Shown here: positions 1 to 8,323 of the stretch, one piece after another
How the letters are laid out: the number at the start of each line of letters is the position of its first letter
Position numbering within the stretch: position 1 is the stretch's first letter
Origin: Candidatus Heimdallarchaeota archaeon
GTDB taxonomy: Archaea; Asgardarchaeota; Heimdallarchaeia; Heimdallarchaeales; Heimdallarchaeaceae
Assembly: GCA_016839875.1 (NCBI GenBank)
Contig: JAEOTK010000350.1
Location: forward strand, 1 to 36,899
Direction of reading: 5' to 3'
Length of the DNA stretch: 36,899 nt
Made by a program: the position numbers and the translations under genes
The notes under the pieces: model-generated
What the model was told of the DNA's origin: nothing
What the model saw: the letters and a program-made list of their open reading frames with translations, nothing else
Database searches by the model: none

Positions 1-2
1 AT

Positions 3-3000
3 ATCAAGGAACAGTTAGCTATTCTTAATATCACTCCAAGTGATAAGAGACTTCTAATTGAATCCTTTATTGATCCACAAGGTAGAATGAATATTATATT
101 TCATGCTCTTTATGGTAGGAGGGTAAATGATGCATTATCAAGAGTTTTCGCTTATGCAATAGGCCAAACAATTGAAGCTGATGTAGCATCTGCTGTTAAT
201 GACAATGGTTTCTTACTAATGCTACCTGTAGATAAAATAATAGATACAACTCTCCTTCCAGAACTAGTAACTGCAGAGAATCTGGAACCAATACTGAAGA
301 AAGCTATAATAAATACAGAGCTGTTCCAAACAAGATTTAGACATGTTGCTAGTCGAGCTTTGATGGTTTTAAGACGAAGTTCCAAGAGGACTATTCCTGT
401 CTCAAGACAATCCATGTATGCTCGAAGAATCTTATCAACCATAAAAGAACAAGATGCATTCTGTGTAATTAAAGAAACATATAGAGAAATTTTAAGAGAT
501 TATATGGATCTGGAAAACTCTACTATTGTAATAGATAAACTACAGAAAGGAGAGTTTGAATATCATATTGCTCCTCTTTCAGATATCCCAAGTCCCATTG
601 CACACGGTATTGTTCTTCTTGGAGTAGCTGATATTGTGCAGATATCTGATAGAAGTGCTTTACTCAGAGAATTACATCAACAAGTCTTATCAAAAGTATT
701 TGGAAAAGAAGGAACTAAAGAGATTTTATTCAACAAAGAACTAGTAAAGAGAATTTTTAATAATAGAAGTTATAGGAATGAGGAATTACCTATATCCTCT
801 CTAAAACAGCTGAGGAGTGCAATTAAAGCTTTAGCTCCAATAGGTACAATAGAAAGTGTTCCCCCTAGTATATACCACTTGAGTGTAGGTGATCCCAAGC
901 AAATCAGAGCTTGGTCTTTGGCTCTTCATAATAATGGTGAAATACTAGATATTAATATTGGGAAGAAAGAGAGAAGAGCTATCCCAGTTGCAGACTATCC
1001 TGCCTTTTGGAACATATACGCTAAAACAATAGATTTGGATGATTTAGACTCCAAAATTGTTGATTTATTGAAAAAGAAAAGCCCTTTGTCAGCAAAGGAT
1101 ATTGCTAAAGAAATAAGCGAGACAATTAATGTAGTAAAATCAAGATTAGGAAAAATAGAGCAGACTCTGATTATTTCAAGAACACAATTTGAACTTTCTG
1201 GAGGAAGGATCATATGGAAGTATGGTCTTACTACAAAGATTGTACCTTCAAACTTAATTGAACAAGCTAAAAGATTAGACCCTGAAGAATGTCTGAAGCA
1301 AATTGTTTTGCGATATCTCAAAGTTCATGGGCCTTCCACATCTAATCAAGTGGTCGAGTATCTGAAGATAGAGGAAGAGAAGATTACTAGAGCTCTGCTT
1401 GAGTTAGAGCAACGAAATAGAATTTTGAAAGGTCAAATTATTGAAGGTAGTTTTGAACCACAGTATATCAGACTAGAAGATAGAGAACTACTTAGAAATC
1501 TAAGTAATCGAAAACCTGAGTCCTTAATTCTAACTCCAGATGAGATTAACTACATTCATTATTATTATACATTGGATTACTATCTGAAGAACAAACTGAT
1601 TGGAAAAGAGAACGTTCTGGAGATTCTAAATACTTTTGGTGCGCTAGAGGATTTAAGTTCATTAGCAGTAAGGATTCAAGATTTTGATATAGATTGGATA
1701 AGAGATTTGATCAACCAGAATGAGCTGATTCAAGGTAGATTAAGCCACAATCGCTTAGCATATGTCAGTAGAGAAATGTTTCCTTATTATTATGTGGCAT
1801 ACAAAGATTCATTCCAGCTTTCTAAAGTAGAAGAGAAGATTCTTTCAACATTGAGGAAGTATGGACCTCTAACAAAACGAGAAATTAGGGAGTTTGCAGA
1901 AATAGATGATGATATTGCTCAAGAAAGTTTAATGATATTGGATAAATCACTACATCTAATTCGACGGTCATTAACTTTTGATTCCTATCTTCCTAGACAT
2001 TTCATTCCTAATGTTTACGATCTTTCATCAAGATATTTACCAACAGGTAATCTGCCCACATTTGAGCAAAGTCAACGTTACATACTGGAACAACTAATTC
2101 AATCCTTAGGACCTGTGTCACTTGTAGAGCTTACACATGTCTCAGGATTCAGATACAGTGATATAGAGAAAATAATCAAACATCTTCTGGAGAAGAAGAA
2201 AATACTTGAAAGGAAGTTGACAGAAAGAGAAACTAACTACTATATGACTCCTGAGAGATTTAAGGAGATAGTAAATATAAAAGAAGAATTCATCAATACT
2301 GCATTAAAGGATGACGAAAAAGTTGTACTCCTTCCTCGAAATGATCCTTTTACAAAACTTGGTCTGAGGTTACATCTCAGAGATATCTATGGTGAAGGAT
2401 TAATTGATCCAATCCTTCTAGATGGAGAAGTTATAGGTTCAATTGAGTATAAATTGTATAAAGGACAATATCTGCAGATATATGATTTAAAGCTGAATGA
2501 AAGTGTAGTTTATCATACACTGATACTACAAAAGATAGCAGCTGAACTAGTTAGATACACAAGAAAAATCCACAGAGTTTTAAGTCTTCAAATAGAAGAT
2601 ATAAACGGTAAATCTGTTTTATCTAAATCAAATGCACTGATTAAAGACACCTTTGTGAAAACAGGTTTCAGATTAGTTAAAGATACTCTAATTGGTGGAG
2701 AAACTATCACAAGAGTGTTTCCAAAGAAGATTATTGATAGATATATCTTAGAAAAGCAATGGTTGAGAAAAGAGATACAGACACTTAATGAAGAAAGCTT
2801 GCAACAAATAGTAGACCATTTTGGTTTCATAAGTTATGAAGAGATACTTACAAGATTTCCAGAAACAATGCCTGTTGTTATTACCTATCTGATTAACAAA
2901 CTCCTGGAAGAAAAGAAGATACTTTATCAAGATGGGCATCTGTTATCTATCTCATTAGCTAGGTATAGAAAAAGTGGATTAAGAAGAAGAAAAAAGAGTG

Positions 3001-3818
3001 ATCCAGCATATCAAGAGATTTTCAAGAACATACAGAAAGGATTCGTGAATGTTCAAGATTTAACAAATAGATGGGAGGGTAAAAGTGTCTCTCTCAAAGC
3101 AGCTTTATCATCACTTGAATCAAATATGATGATTGGCGTAAAATCGATTAACAATCTGAACGAACCTCAGGAATATTGGGATATTAGTTCATATATCCTC
3201 GAATTTACTGAAGATGTTAATACTATCAGAATGAGATACATCTATGATGTCGTTAATAGTATGGGTGTCACTACTGAAGCTCAAATATCTGATAGGGGGT
3301 CCATTCCTGGAATACTTACAAGAGTTAGAATCAAAGAAATTCTATCCAACTTGATTGAAGAAGAAAAGATACTGGTTGGTAGATTTGTGGAAAATGATGT
3401 ACAATTCCATTACATAACAAAAGAAAATTATGACGAACTAGAAATGTTTGAAAAACGAGAAGAAACAAAATTAGATGTAGCAACAAGAGAAGAAAGTCAG
3501 TTTTACTATCTCTTGAATCCAAATGATATAACTCATCTAAGTCTGAGATATGATCTTCCAGAAAGATTTGATATTTCAAATGAGAATTATAGTGTTATTA
3601 TTAATCAGAAACTTGCAGCACAATTTAAAATAGCAGACTTTAATCAAAAGAGAGCAACGATTAAGAATCTAGTATTAGCTCCTTGGATACAAGCTGATAG
3701 CTCTTATAATTATGTCATAAACGCGATTGAATCACTACCTAGATTTTATGCTAGTGAGACTGAGTCAATTGTCGTAGAACGAATAAATGGCATTCCTACT
3801 CAATCTTTGGTGAAATAG
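3..3818 (+). CDS. lhr: Lhr-type large helicase, C-terminal part (5' end outside window)
   Basis: This is the C-terminal part of a large helicase-related (Lhr) superfamily 2 DNA repair helicase. The frame is open from the left edge: 28 codons precede the first ATG at 87, so that ATG is internal and the RecA motor domains lie upstream of the window. Around 87 the protein reads FHALYGRRVNDALS, the Lhr signature just after RecA2. The rest, numbered from the ATG at 87, is a chain of winged-helix modules (repeats beginning GPLT, GPVS, GPST) with a beta-barrel module starting VVLLPRNDPF at about 746 and a degenerate second one starting FYYLLNPNDI at about 1139. Such barrels occur in the AlkZ/YcaQ (HTH_42) glycosylases and in the long bacterial Lhr C-terminal region, whereas most archaeal Lhr proteins are Lhr-Core only. 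It ends directly against the next gene, which has the same architecture. Helicase identity is confident; glycosylase activity is inference. Confidence 0.8.
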   Translation: MKEQLAILNITPSDKRLLIESFIDPQGRMNIIFHALYGRRVNDALSRVFAYAIGQTIEADVASAVNDNGFLLMLPVDKIIDTTLLPELVTAENLEPILKKAIINTELFQTRFRHVASRALMVLRRSSKRTIPVSRQSMYARRILSTIKEQDAFCVIKETYREILRDYMDLENSTIVIDKLQKGEFEYHIAPLSDIPSPIAHGIVLLGVADIVQISDRSALLRELHQQVLSKVFGKEGTKEILFNKELVKRIFNNRSYRNEELPISSLKQLRSAIKALAPIGTIESVPPSIYHLSVGDPKQIRAWSLALHNNGEILDINIGKKERRAIPVADYPAFWNIYAKTIDLDDLDSKIVDLLKKKSPLSAKDIAKEISETINVVKSRLGKIEQTLIISRTQFELSGGRIIWKYGLTTKIVPSNLIEQAKRLDPEECLKQIVLRYLKVHGPSTSNQVVEYLKIEEEKITRALLELEQRNRILKGQIIEGSFEPQYIRLEDRELLRNLSNRKPESLILTPDEINYIHYYYTLDYYLKNKLIGKENVLEILNTFGALEDLSSLAVRIQDFDIDWIRDLINQNELIQGRLSHNRLAYVSREMFPYYYVAYKDSFQLSKVEEKILSTLRKYGPLTKREIREFAEIDDDIAQESLMILDKSLHLIRRSLTFDSYLPRHFIPNVYDLSSRYLPTGNLPTFEQSQRYILEQLIQSLGPVSLVELTHVSGFRYSDIEKIIKHLLEKKKILERKLTERETNYYMTPERFKEIVNIKEEFINTALKDDEKVVLLPRNDPFTKLGLRLHLRDIYGEGLIDPILLDGEVIGSIEYKLYKGQYLQIYDLKLNESVVYHTLILQKIAAELVRYTRKIHRVLSLQIEDINGKSVLSKSNALIKDTFVKTGFRLVKDTLIGGETITRVFPKKIIDRYILEKQWLRKEIQTLNEESLQQIVDHFGFISYEEILTRFPETMPVVITYLINKLLEEKKILYQDGHLLSISLARYRKSGLRRRKKSDPAYQEIFKNIQKGFVNVQDLTNRWEGKSVSLKAALSSLESNMMIGVKSINNLNEPQEYWDISSYILEFTEDVNTIRMRYIYDVVNSMGVTTEAQISDRGSIPGILTRVRIKEILSNLIEEEKILVGRFVENDVQFHYITKENYDELEMFEKREETKLDVATREESQFYYLLNPNDITHLSLRYDLPERFDISNENYSVIINQKLAAQFKIADFNQKRATIKNLVLAPWIQADSSYNYVINAIESLPRFYASETESIVVERINGIPTQSLVK

Positions 3819-6155
3819 ATGGCAATAGAACATATAGTATTGAATCTCGAACAACTTTCTTTGTATTTAGCAGAGAAACAAGGTTTGGCACACGAGTTTA
3901 AAGGTATCAATTATGGGCACGCCATCTCTATAATTAACAATACAGTTCTCTTTCAAGATACGGAATCTCTTTTCATAAGAATGAGAACATATTCCCCTTC
4001 TCTTATTCCTTCACTTGTAAAGAATAAACACATTGTTCAAGCACCTTTTAAATTAGGTAAACTAGTGTATATTGGAAAGGAAAATCTTCCTTATTTCTAT
4101 TATAGTTTACTAAAAGAAGACTTCGAGTATAAGAATAAGAACACAAAGAAAGTACTTGAATTTCTGAATGAAAGTGGATCCGCTACAAGGTTAAAAATCA
4201 TAGAACAATTTGGTCTTGCTAAGGAAGAAGTGATGGAAATTCTCTCTGAGTTGAGATTAAATAACCAGGTGTTCATGTTTTACGATGGTACTAATTGGAC
4301 GATATATAGCAGGGACATCGTTCTTGAATCAGATTCAATGAGCAAATCCTCTGCCACAACAGAGTTGATACTTAGAACTATCAAAGGTTTTGGACCCATA
4401 ACTGTCCCACAGATAATGAATATGTTAAATCTAACTGGAGGGAGAGTAAGCACTAGTATTATTGAGCTTTATGAAAATAAGAAAGTAATCAGAGGAAATT
4501 TCATAGAAAATTCAAGCTATGAAGCTTTTCTTTCATCCGATGAACTAGGATATCTATCAGAATTCTTAGAAAAATATCCTTCAAAAGAAAAAAAGGAATT
4601 TGTGATACTTCCTGCAAATGATCCTCTTGCAGAATATTGGAGTTCAGCTGATTTTATGCCTTTGGAAAATGTGGAGAAAGATATTGTTTTGATTTCAGGT
4701 AAGCCAGTATGTTCTTTCGATTATAAGATAACCGGGGACGACCTTCATATTCAGGATTTGAGAAAAACTGGTGAATATGCTATTTTTGAAGAGGAAATCA
4801 GGAATAAGATTCAAGAATTCGCAGAAAATAAAGGGAAGATTCTTGTCTTTCCTAAACTACAATCAGAATTAATTGAGAAACAATCAGAAGAATTTACTAA
4901 AACAATGATTCAACGAGGTTATTCAAGCAGATCTGTTGGAATGGTGTATCATCTTTCCAAATTATCTAAAGCAGATGTTAGCAAAGATCTCATACATTGG
5001 AGTGAAGTATTCCCGCTTCTTCTCTCTACACAATTTCTAAATCAACAGAAGCAATTTAAAATCAAACCAAAAATTCTTAGTGGTTTATCTTCGTTAGGAA
5101 TTCCATTGTCTCTTAATTCAATATTAATTAGAGTTAGTCAAACTAAGGAACACTTCATCAATCAGATGACAATAGATAAACAAATTGCAATAGGAAAATT
5201 CGGGGCTTTTGCTAGAGGTTATGTAAACTCACAAGACTATGTTACTTATTCGAAACTAAGCCCCACCAGACATTTAGGGGTATTAGAAGAAAGAATTCTG
5301 AAACTGATAAATCAAAAGGAAAGGATTAACTTCGAACAGCTAAAAACCTCCCTCAAACTATCAGAAAGAGTTTTATTGTCCTCTCTTTTAAGACTGGAAA
5401 ACGCACATGAAATTGTTCAAACAAAATCAGTTTCTAATACAACTATTTGGGTTCCTGTCTCTAAATTCCTCAAGAATATAGCTGTTAGTAGTATACCTAC
5501 ACAAAAACAAGCTTGGGTTGAAGTGATATTTCGTATTCTCAACACAAATCTTCCATTAACTATCAATCAAATAGCTAATATTACCGGACTATCCAATACT
5601 CAAGTTGAAATTTACCTTAAGGAGTTAATTGCATCTAGAAATGTTAGATCTGGAAGATTCATTGAAGATGTAAATGAAGTTCAGTTTACTTCAAAGGAGA
5701 TGGAAGAATTAATTGCTGCATTTGTTTATCAATCGCATGAGAATGATCAAGTTACAATGACATACTTACCTCGTAATGATCCACTCCTGGTACTATATAG
5801 AACATATTTACTGAGAAGATTTAAGCTCAGGACTCTATTTATGAAATCAATGCCATCAGATTTTGCAGAACTTATACTGATGAGAGGAGAACCTGTTGCA
5901 GCTTTACATTTCAAGAAACAAGATAGAGTAGAATATGTGAATAACATAGAGATTCTACCAGAATATAATGATTCTCACAATCTGATGTTCATTTTCAGTG
6001 CAATACAAGATTATGTAAACAAGATAAAAGATGAATCCCAAAGAAAAATACGCATTAAGCAGATAAATGGAATCCCTCTTTACTCCGAATCAGGGAGAAA
6101 ATATGTGACACTAATGAAAGATATGAATTTAGATTTCGCAGTGCTTCCAAGTTAA
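3819..6155 (+). CDS. AlkZ/YcaQ-like (HTH_42) winged-helix protein, Lhr C-terminal-domain paralogue
   Basis: A 778-residue protein with two rounds of winged helices plus beta-barrel. The N-terminus (LEQLSLYLAEKQGL at 10-23, then VLFQDTES at 43-50) resembles the start of AlkZ/YcaQ DNA glycosylases. Barrel A starts FVILPANDPL at 261 and barrel B starts TYLPRNDPLL at about 648, and the tail INGIPLYSES near 749 matches INGIPTQS at the end of the upstream helicase. Winged helices are visible near 115-150, 181-230, 485-530 and 565-620. In AlkZ the catalytic motif is Q-x-Q followed by D; here I read L44-F-Q46-D47, so the first Gln seems replaced, and catalysis is uncertain. The ATG follows the helicase stop codon with no spacer and has a GGTGA ribosome binding site at 3809-3813 inside the helicase gene, so the two are translationally coupled. 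Probable role: a structural or glycosylase partner of Lhr in base-damage or crosslink repair. Confidence 0.65.
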   Translation: MAIEHIVLNLEQLSLYLAEKQGLAHEFKGINYGHAISIINNTVLFQDTESLFIRMRTYSPSLIPSLVKNKHIVQAPFKLGKLVYIGKENLPYFYYSLLKEDFEYKNKNTKKVLEFLNESGSATRLKIIEQFGLAKEEVMEILSELRLNNQVFMFYDGTNWTIYSRDIVLESDSMSKSSATTELILRTIKGFGPITVPQIMNMLNLTGGRVSTSIIELYENKKVIRGNFIENSSYEAFLSSDELGYLSEFLEKYPSKEKKEFVILPANDPLAEYWSSADFMPLENVEKDIVLISGKPVCSFDYKITGDDLHIQDLRKTGEYAIFEEEIRNKIQEFAENKGKILVFPKLQSELIEKQSEEFTKTMIQRGYSSRSVGMVYHLSKLSKADVSKDLIHWSEVFPLLLSTQFLNQQKQFKIKPKILSGLSSLGIPLSLNSILIRVSQTKEHFINQMTIDKQIAIGKFGAFARGYVNSQDYVTYSKLSPTRHLGVLEERILKLINQKERINFEQLKTSLKLSERVLLSSLLRLENAHEIVQTKSVSNTTIWVPVSKFLKNIAVSSIPTQKQAWVEVIFRILNTNLPLTINQIANITGLSNTQVEIYLKELIASRNVRSGRFIEDVNEVQFTSKEMEELIAAFVYQSHENDQVTMTYLPRNDPLLVLYRTYLLRRFKLRTLFMKSMPSDFAELILMRGEPVAALHFKKQDRVEYVNNIEILPEYNDSHNLMFIFSAIQDYVNKIKDESQRKIRIKQINGIPLYSESGRKYVTLMKDMNLDFAVLPS

Positions 6156-6162
6156 GGAATAT

Positions 6163-6170
6163 TTTTTTAT
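6163..6170 (+). promoter_or_regulatory. TATA box of the MEMO1-like gene
   Basis: The T-rich TATA-like element TTTTTTAT lies with its centre about 26 nt before the ATG at 6192, which predicts a leaderless mRNA starting at or next to the start codon. It follows the stop codon of the upstream repair gene by only a few bases, so the repair pair and this gene are probably separate transcripts. Confidence 0.5.
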
Positions 6171-6191
6171 CATAAGAAATAATGTTATCTC

Positions 6192-7046
6192 ATGATAAGA
6201 CAAGCTCAATATGCAGGTTCATTTTATACTAACAGATCTGACAAATTAATTGAATCAGTCAGGGACTGCTTTCTAAGCAATCTAGGACCTCAAAAACTTC
6301 CTGAAGATATCGATAAATCAGGAGACCTTGTTCCATTTTTACTTGTTCCTCATGCAGGATATATGTACAGTGGCCCGGTAGCAGCTTGGAGTTATTTAGA
6401 ATTAAGCAAATATAAAACACCTAAAACTGTAATTATCTTTGGTCCTAATCATACAGGATGGGGAGAAGAAATAGGTGTTCCAGATAAGGTACAAGCATGG
6501 GAAACCCCCTTGGGTCAAGTCAAGATAAATCATGATTTAATTGATAAATTACTGGAAGATTCAGGGAGGATAAAACGAAGTGATGACGCACATGCAAGAG
6601 AACATTCTATAGAGGTTCAGTTACCATTCTTACAATACATCTTCCAAGATCCATTTGAATTTATTCCGATAGCCCTACTCAATCAGAGTTTAGATTCAAG
6701 CATTATGTTAGGGGAATCTATTAGCAGAATCTGTGAAAATGAAGATGTAGTAATAATAGCTAGTAGTGACTTGACGCATTTTGAATCTCACGAAAATGCT
6801 ACAAATCAAGATACGCAGGTACTTCAAGCAGTTGAAGAGATGGACATAAAAAAAATGTATGATCTGAAATATGGATTAAATATATCCATGTGTGGACATG
6901 GACCTATAGCTGCAACAATTGAATCTTCAATAAGGATGAAAAGAACCAAAGCAAAGATATTGAAGTATGCAACATCTGGAGACTCCTCTGGAGATAAAAG
7001 ACAGGTGGTAGGATACGGAGCAGCTGCATTTTATTCAGAAAAATAA
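6192..7046 (+). CDS. MEMO1 family protein (AmmeMemoRadiSam system protein B-like)
   Basis: A 284-residue, full-length member of the MEMO1 family, the LigB-like dioxygenase fold found in archaea, some bacteria and eukaryotes. The metal-site residues known in human MEMO1 (His, His, Cys) appear as H54 in PHAGYMYSG, H87 in FGPNHTG and C234 in MCGHGP. DAHAREHSIEVQLPFLQ at 132-148 and SSDLTHF at 191-197 are further family signatures. In many prokaryotes it sits beside an AMMECR1 protein and a radical SAM enzyme; neither is next to it here. The human protein binds iron or copper and acts in redox signalling; the archaeal role is not established. A TATA box about 26 nt upstream of the ATG suggests a leaderless transcript. 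Family assignment is secure, biochemical function is not. Confidence 0.92.
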   Translation: MIRQAQYAGSFYTNRSDKLIESVRDCFLSNLGPQKLPEDIDKSGDLVPFLLVPHAGYMYSGPVAAWSYLELSKYKTPKTVIIFGPNHTGWGEEIGVPDKVQAWETPLGQVKINHDLIDKLLEDSGRIKRSDDAHAREHSIEVQLPFLQYIFQDPFEFIPIALLNQSLDSSIMLGESISRICENEDVVIIASSDLTHFESHENATNQDTQVLQAVEEMDIKKMYDLKYGLNISMCGHGPIAATIESSIRMKRTKAKILKYATSGDSSGDKRQVVGYGAAAFYSEK

Positions 7047-7100
7047 TTGAGTTACCCGAACAGTAAATATTATCAGTAAGGGGGAAGAAATTATACTGTA

Positions 7101-7637
7101 GTGAGTGAATTGTCAAAGAAGTTACATATTACAAATAAGATTGTACTTATTGGAGACGCAAGAGTAGGAAAAACATCACTTGTTAGAAGATTCGTTACAA
7201 ATCTATTCGATCCATCTTATCAAATAACACTAGGCACAACCATAATGAAAAAGGAAGTAGAATATCTAGATAATATCGTTACACTTGCAATTTGGGATAT
7301 TGGTGGACAAGATGTTTTTAGACAGATACGCAGTAAATATTTCTTTGGCAGTAAAGGTGCTTTAGCAATTTGTGATGCTTCCAACAAAGAGACTTTTGAT
7401 AATCTACCAATGTGGGTAGAATCTTTTCAAAAGGAAGTAGGGGATAAACCCATTATCTTTCTAGCTAACAAGTGTGATCTCAAAGAATTACAAGTATCTG
7501 AACAAGATTTGAAAGACCTTGTTGGTAAGTATGAGAATTGTGAGTTCCTTTTCACATCTGCCCTAGATGGGACAAATACAGAGAAAGCTTTCTCTAATCT
7601 TGTTAGGTTAATGGTTTCAGAAGAAGATCTAATTTGA
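7101..7637 (+). CDS. Ras/Rab-like small GTPase (divergent switch II)
   Basis: A 178-residue single-domain small GTPase. The P-loop GDARVGKT is at 18-25, the switch I threonine lies in ITLGTT near 43-47, G3 is WDIGGQD at 65-71, NKCD at 123-126 and TSA at 152-154. The G3 motif has Ile-Gly where Rab proteins have Thr-Ala (WDTAGQE) and Asp for Glu; the catalytic Gln is kept. The C-terminus ends SEEDLI with no cysteine, so it lacks a prenylation signal. Abundant Rab/Ras-like GTPases are a hallmark of Asgard archaea. The start is GTG at 7101; a purine-rich GGGGGA lies about 15 nt upstream, too far for a good Shine-Dalgarno, and a TATA-like AGTAAATATTA sits near 7061-7071. It follows the MEMO1-like gene on the same strand after 54 bp. 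The role in the cell is unknown. Confidence 0.92.
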   Translation: MSELSKKLHITNKIVLIGDARVGKTSLVRRFVTNLFDPSYQITLGTTIMKKEVEYLDNIVTLAIWDIGGQDVFRQIRSKYFFGSKGALAICDASNKETFDNLPMWVESFQKEVGDKPIIFLANKCDLKELQVSEQDLKDLVGKYENCEFLFTSALDGTNTEKAFSNLVRLMVSEEDLI

Positions 7638-7690
7638 GAATAATTTTTCCTGATTGGTTTTTATATAAATCTCTCCTTTCTCATATGGGG

Positions 7691-7739
7691 GCTAGCTACT
7701 CCACGATAATTTTCTCTCTTCATTCTATCTTTAGCTAGC
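7691..7739. repeat. Inverted repeat GCTAGCTA / TAGCTAGC between convergent genes
   Basis: Two 8-bp arms, GCTAGCTA at 7691-7698 and TAGCTAGC at 7732-7739, are perfect reverse complements separated by 33 pyrimidine-rich bases. They lie between the convergent GTPase and SPOUT-like genes, preceded by a strong TATA-like TTTTTATATAAAT near 7659-7671. It may be a bidirectional terminator hairpin or the ends of a short RNA; nothing in the sequence decides this. Confidence 0.3.
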
Positions 7740-7750
7740 TTCCTTCCATC

Positions 7751-8227
7751 TCAATTCTCTTCTAGGTTTTCCCTAATCAGATAAAGAGACAATGATAGTT
7801 CTCCCAAACATCCTATTTCGTTTATTTTGTCAAAATAGACTGGAGTTCCCATATCTAATTCCTTTTTCGATAATCCTGGTTCAGCTCCTCCAAAAACCAG
7901 AAGAACTGTTTTCTCTTTACTATATGCTTCTGCTATCAGTTTAGGATTAAATCCTTCCTTAGAAAATGGTCTTTTAATAAATAAATAAATTTGGTCAGGA
8001 GCAACTAATTCTATTGTATCTGCAAGGTCCTGTAAATATAAGACATTTGTTTTTTTTGAATGAGCCATCTTTTGTGCAATTGGAACTCCTGTTGTTGCAC
8101 CAGCCCCTGCTGCTTTTGAGAAGATAATATCTTTAGCTCCTAAACCCAGTGCGATTTTGATAAACTCTCTACATAGGTTTACACTGCTAAAATTATGGAG
8201 TTGAACTATTAGTTTCCCAGAACTCAT
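7751..8227 (-). CDS. SPOUT-like RNA methyltransferase family protein (COG4080-like)
   Basis: A 158-residue protein resembling the archaeal family annotated as SpoU rRNA methylase-like (COG4080), members of which carry the misleading name RecB-family nuclease. What I see: a Rossmann-like alternation of hydrophobic strands, glycine-rich SKAAGAGATTGVP near 38-50, and a C-terminal LLVFGGAEPGLSKKEL at about 108-123, resembling the SPOUT knot motif where S-adenosylmethionine binds. No nuclease motif is visible. The RNA target is unknown. It is convergent with the GTPase gene and divergent from the tRNA. A TATA element at 8248-8257 lies about 25 nt from the ATG at 8227, indicating a leaderless message. 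The fold assignment is from recognition of motifs only and is moderate. Confidence 0.6.
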   Translation of the reverse strand: MSSGKLIVQLHNFSSVNLCREFIKIALGLGAKDIIFSKAAGAGATTGVPIAQKMAHSKKTNVLYLQDLADTIELVAPDQIYLFIKRPFSKEGFNPKLIAEAYSKEKTVLLVFGGAEPGLSKKELDMGTPVYFDKINEIGCLGELSLSLYLIRENLEEN

Positions 8228-8247
8228 AAAGAAAGGAAACTAGAAAG

Positions 8248-8257
8248 AAATAAAAAC
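8248..8257 (-). promoter_or_regulatory. TATA box of the SPOUT-like gene
   Basis: Read on the minus strand the element is GTTTTTATTT, centred about 25 nt upstream of the ATG at 8227. This places the predicted transcription start at the start codon. Confidence 0.45.
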
Positions 8258-8286
8258 GTAACCATGGTTGATAGTAGAAAACAATA

Positions 8287-8296
8287 TTTTTAAAAA
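8287..8296 (+). promoter_or_regulatory. TATA box of the tRNA gene
   Basis: TTTTTAAAAA lies about 32 nt before the first base of the tRNA, which would start the transcript roughly 6 nt ahead of the mature 5' end and leave a short leader for RNase P. Confidence 0.6.
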
Positions 8297-8323
8297 CAGC
8301 GAATGAAACATCCCAGTAACAGT

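Noticed and set aside
87..89. ATG at 87 as the real start of the Lhr-type gene
   Set aside because: The frame is open to the left edge and the residues before it (for example LLIESFIDPQGR) continue the conserved helicase sequence, so this Met is internal.
7685..7738. 17-codon frame MGASYSTIIFS... between convergent genes
   Set aside because: Too short, with no ribosome binding site and a poor TATA distance; its sequence is mainly the inverted repeat.
7751..8227. RecB-family nuclease, a name used for relatives of this protein
   Set aside because: No nuclease residues are visible, while the C-terminal GGAEPG loop is like SPOUT methyltransferases.
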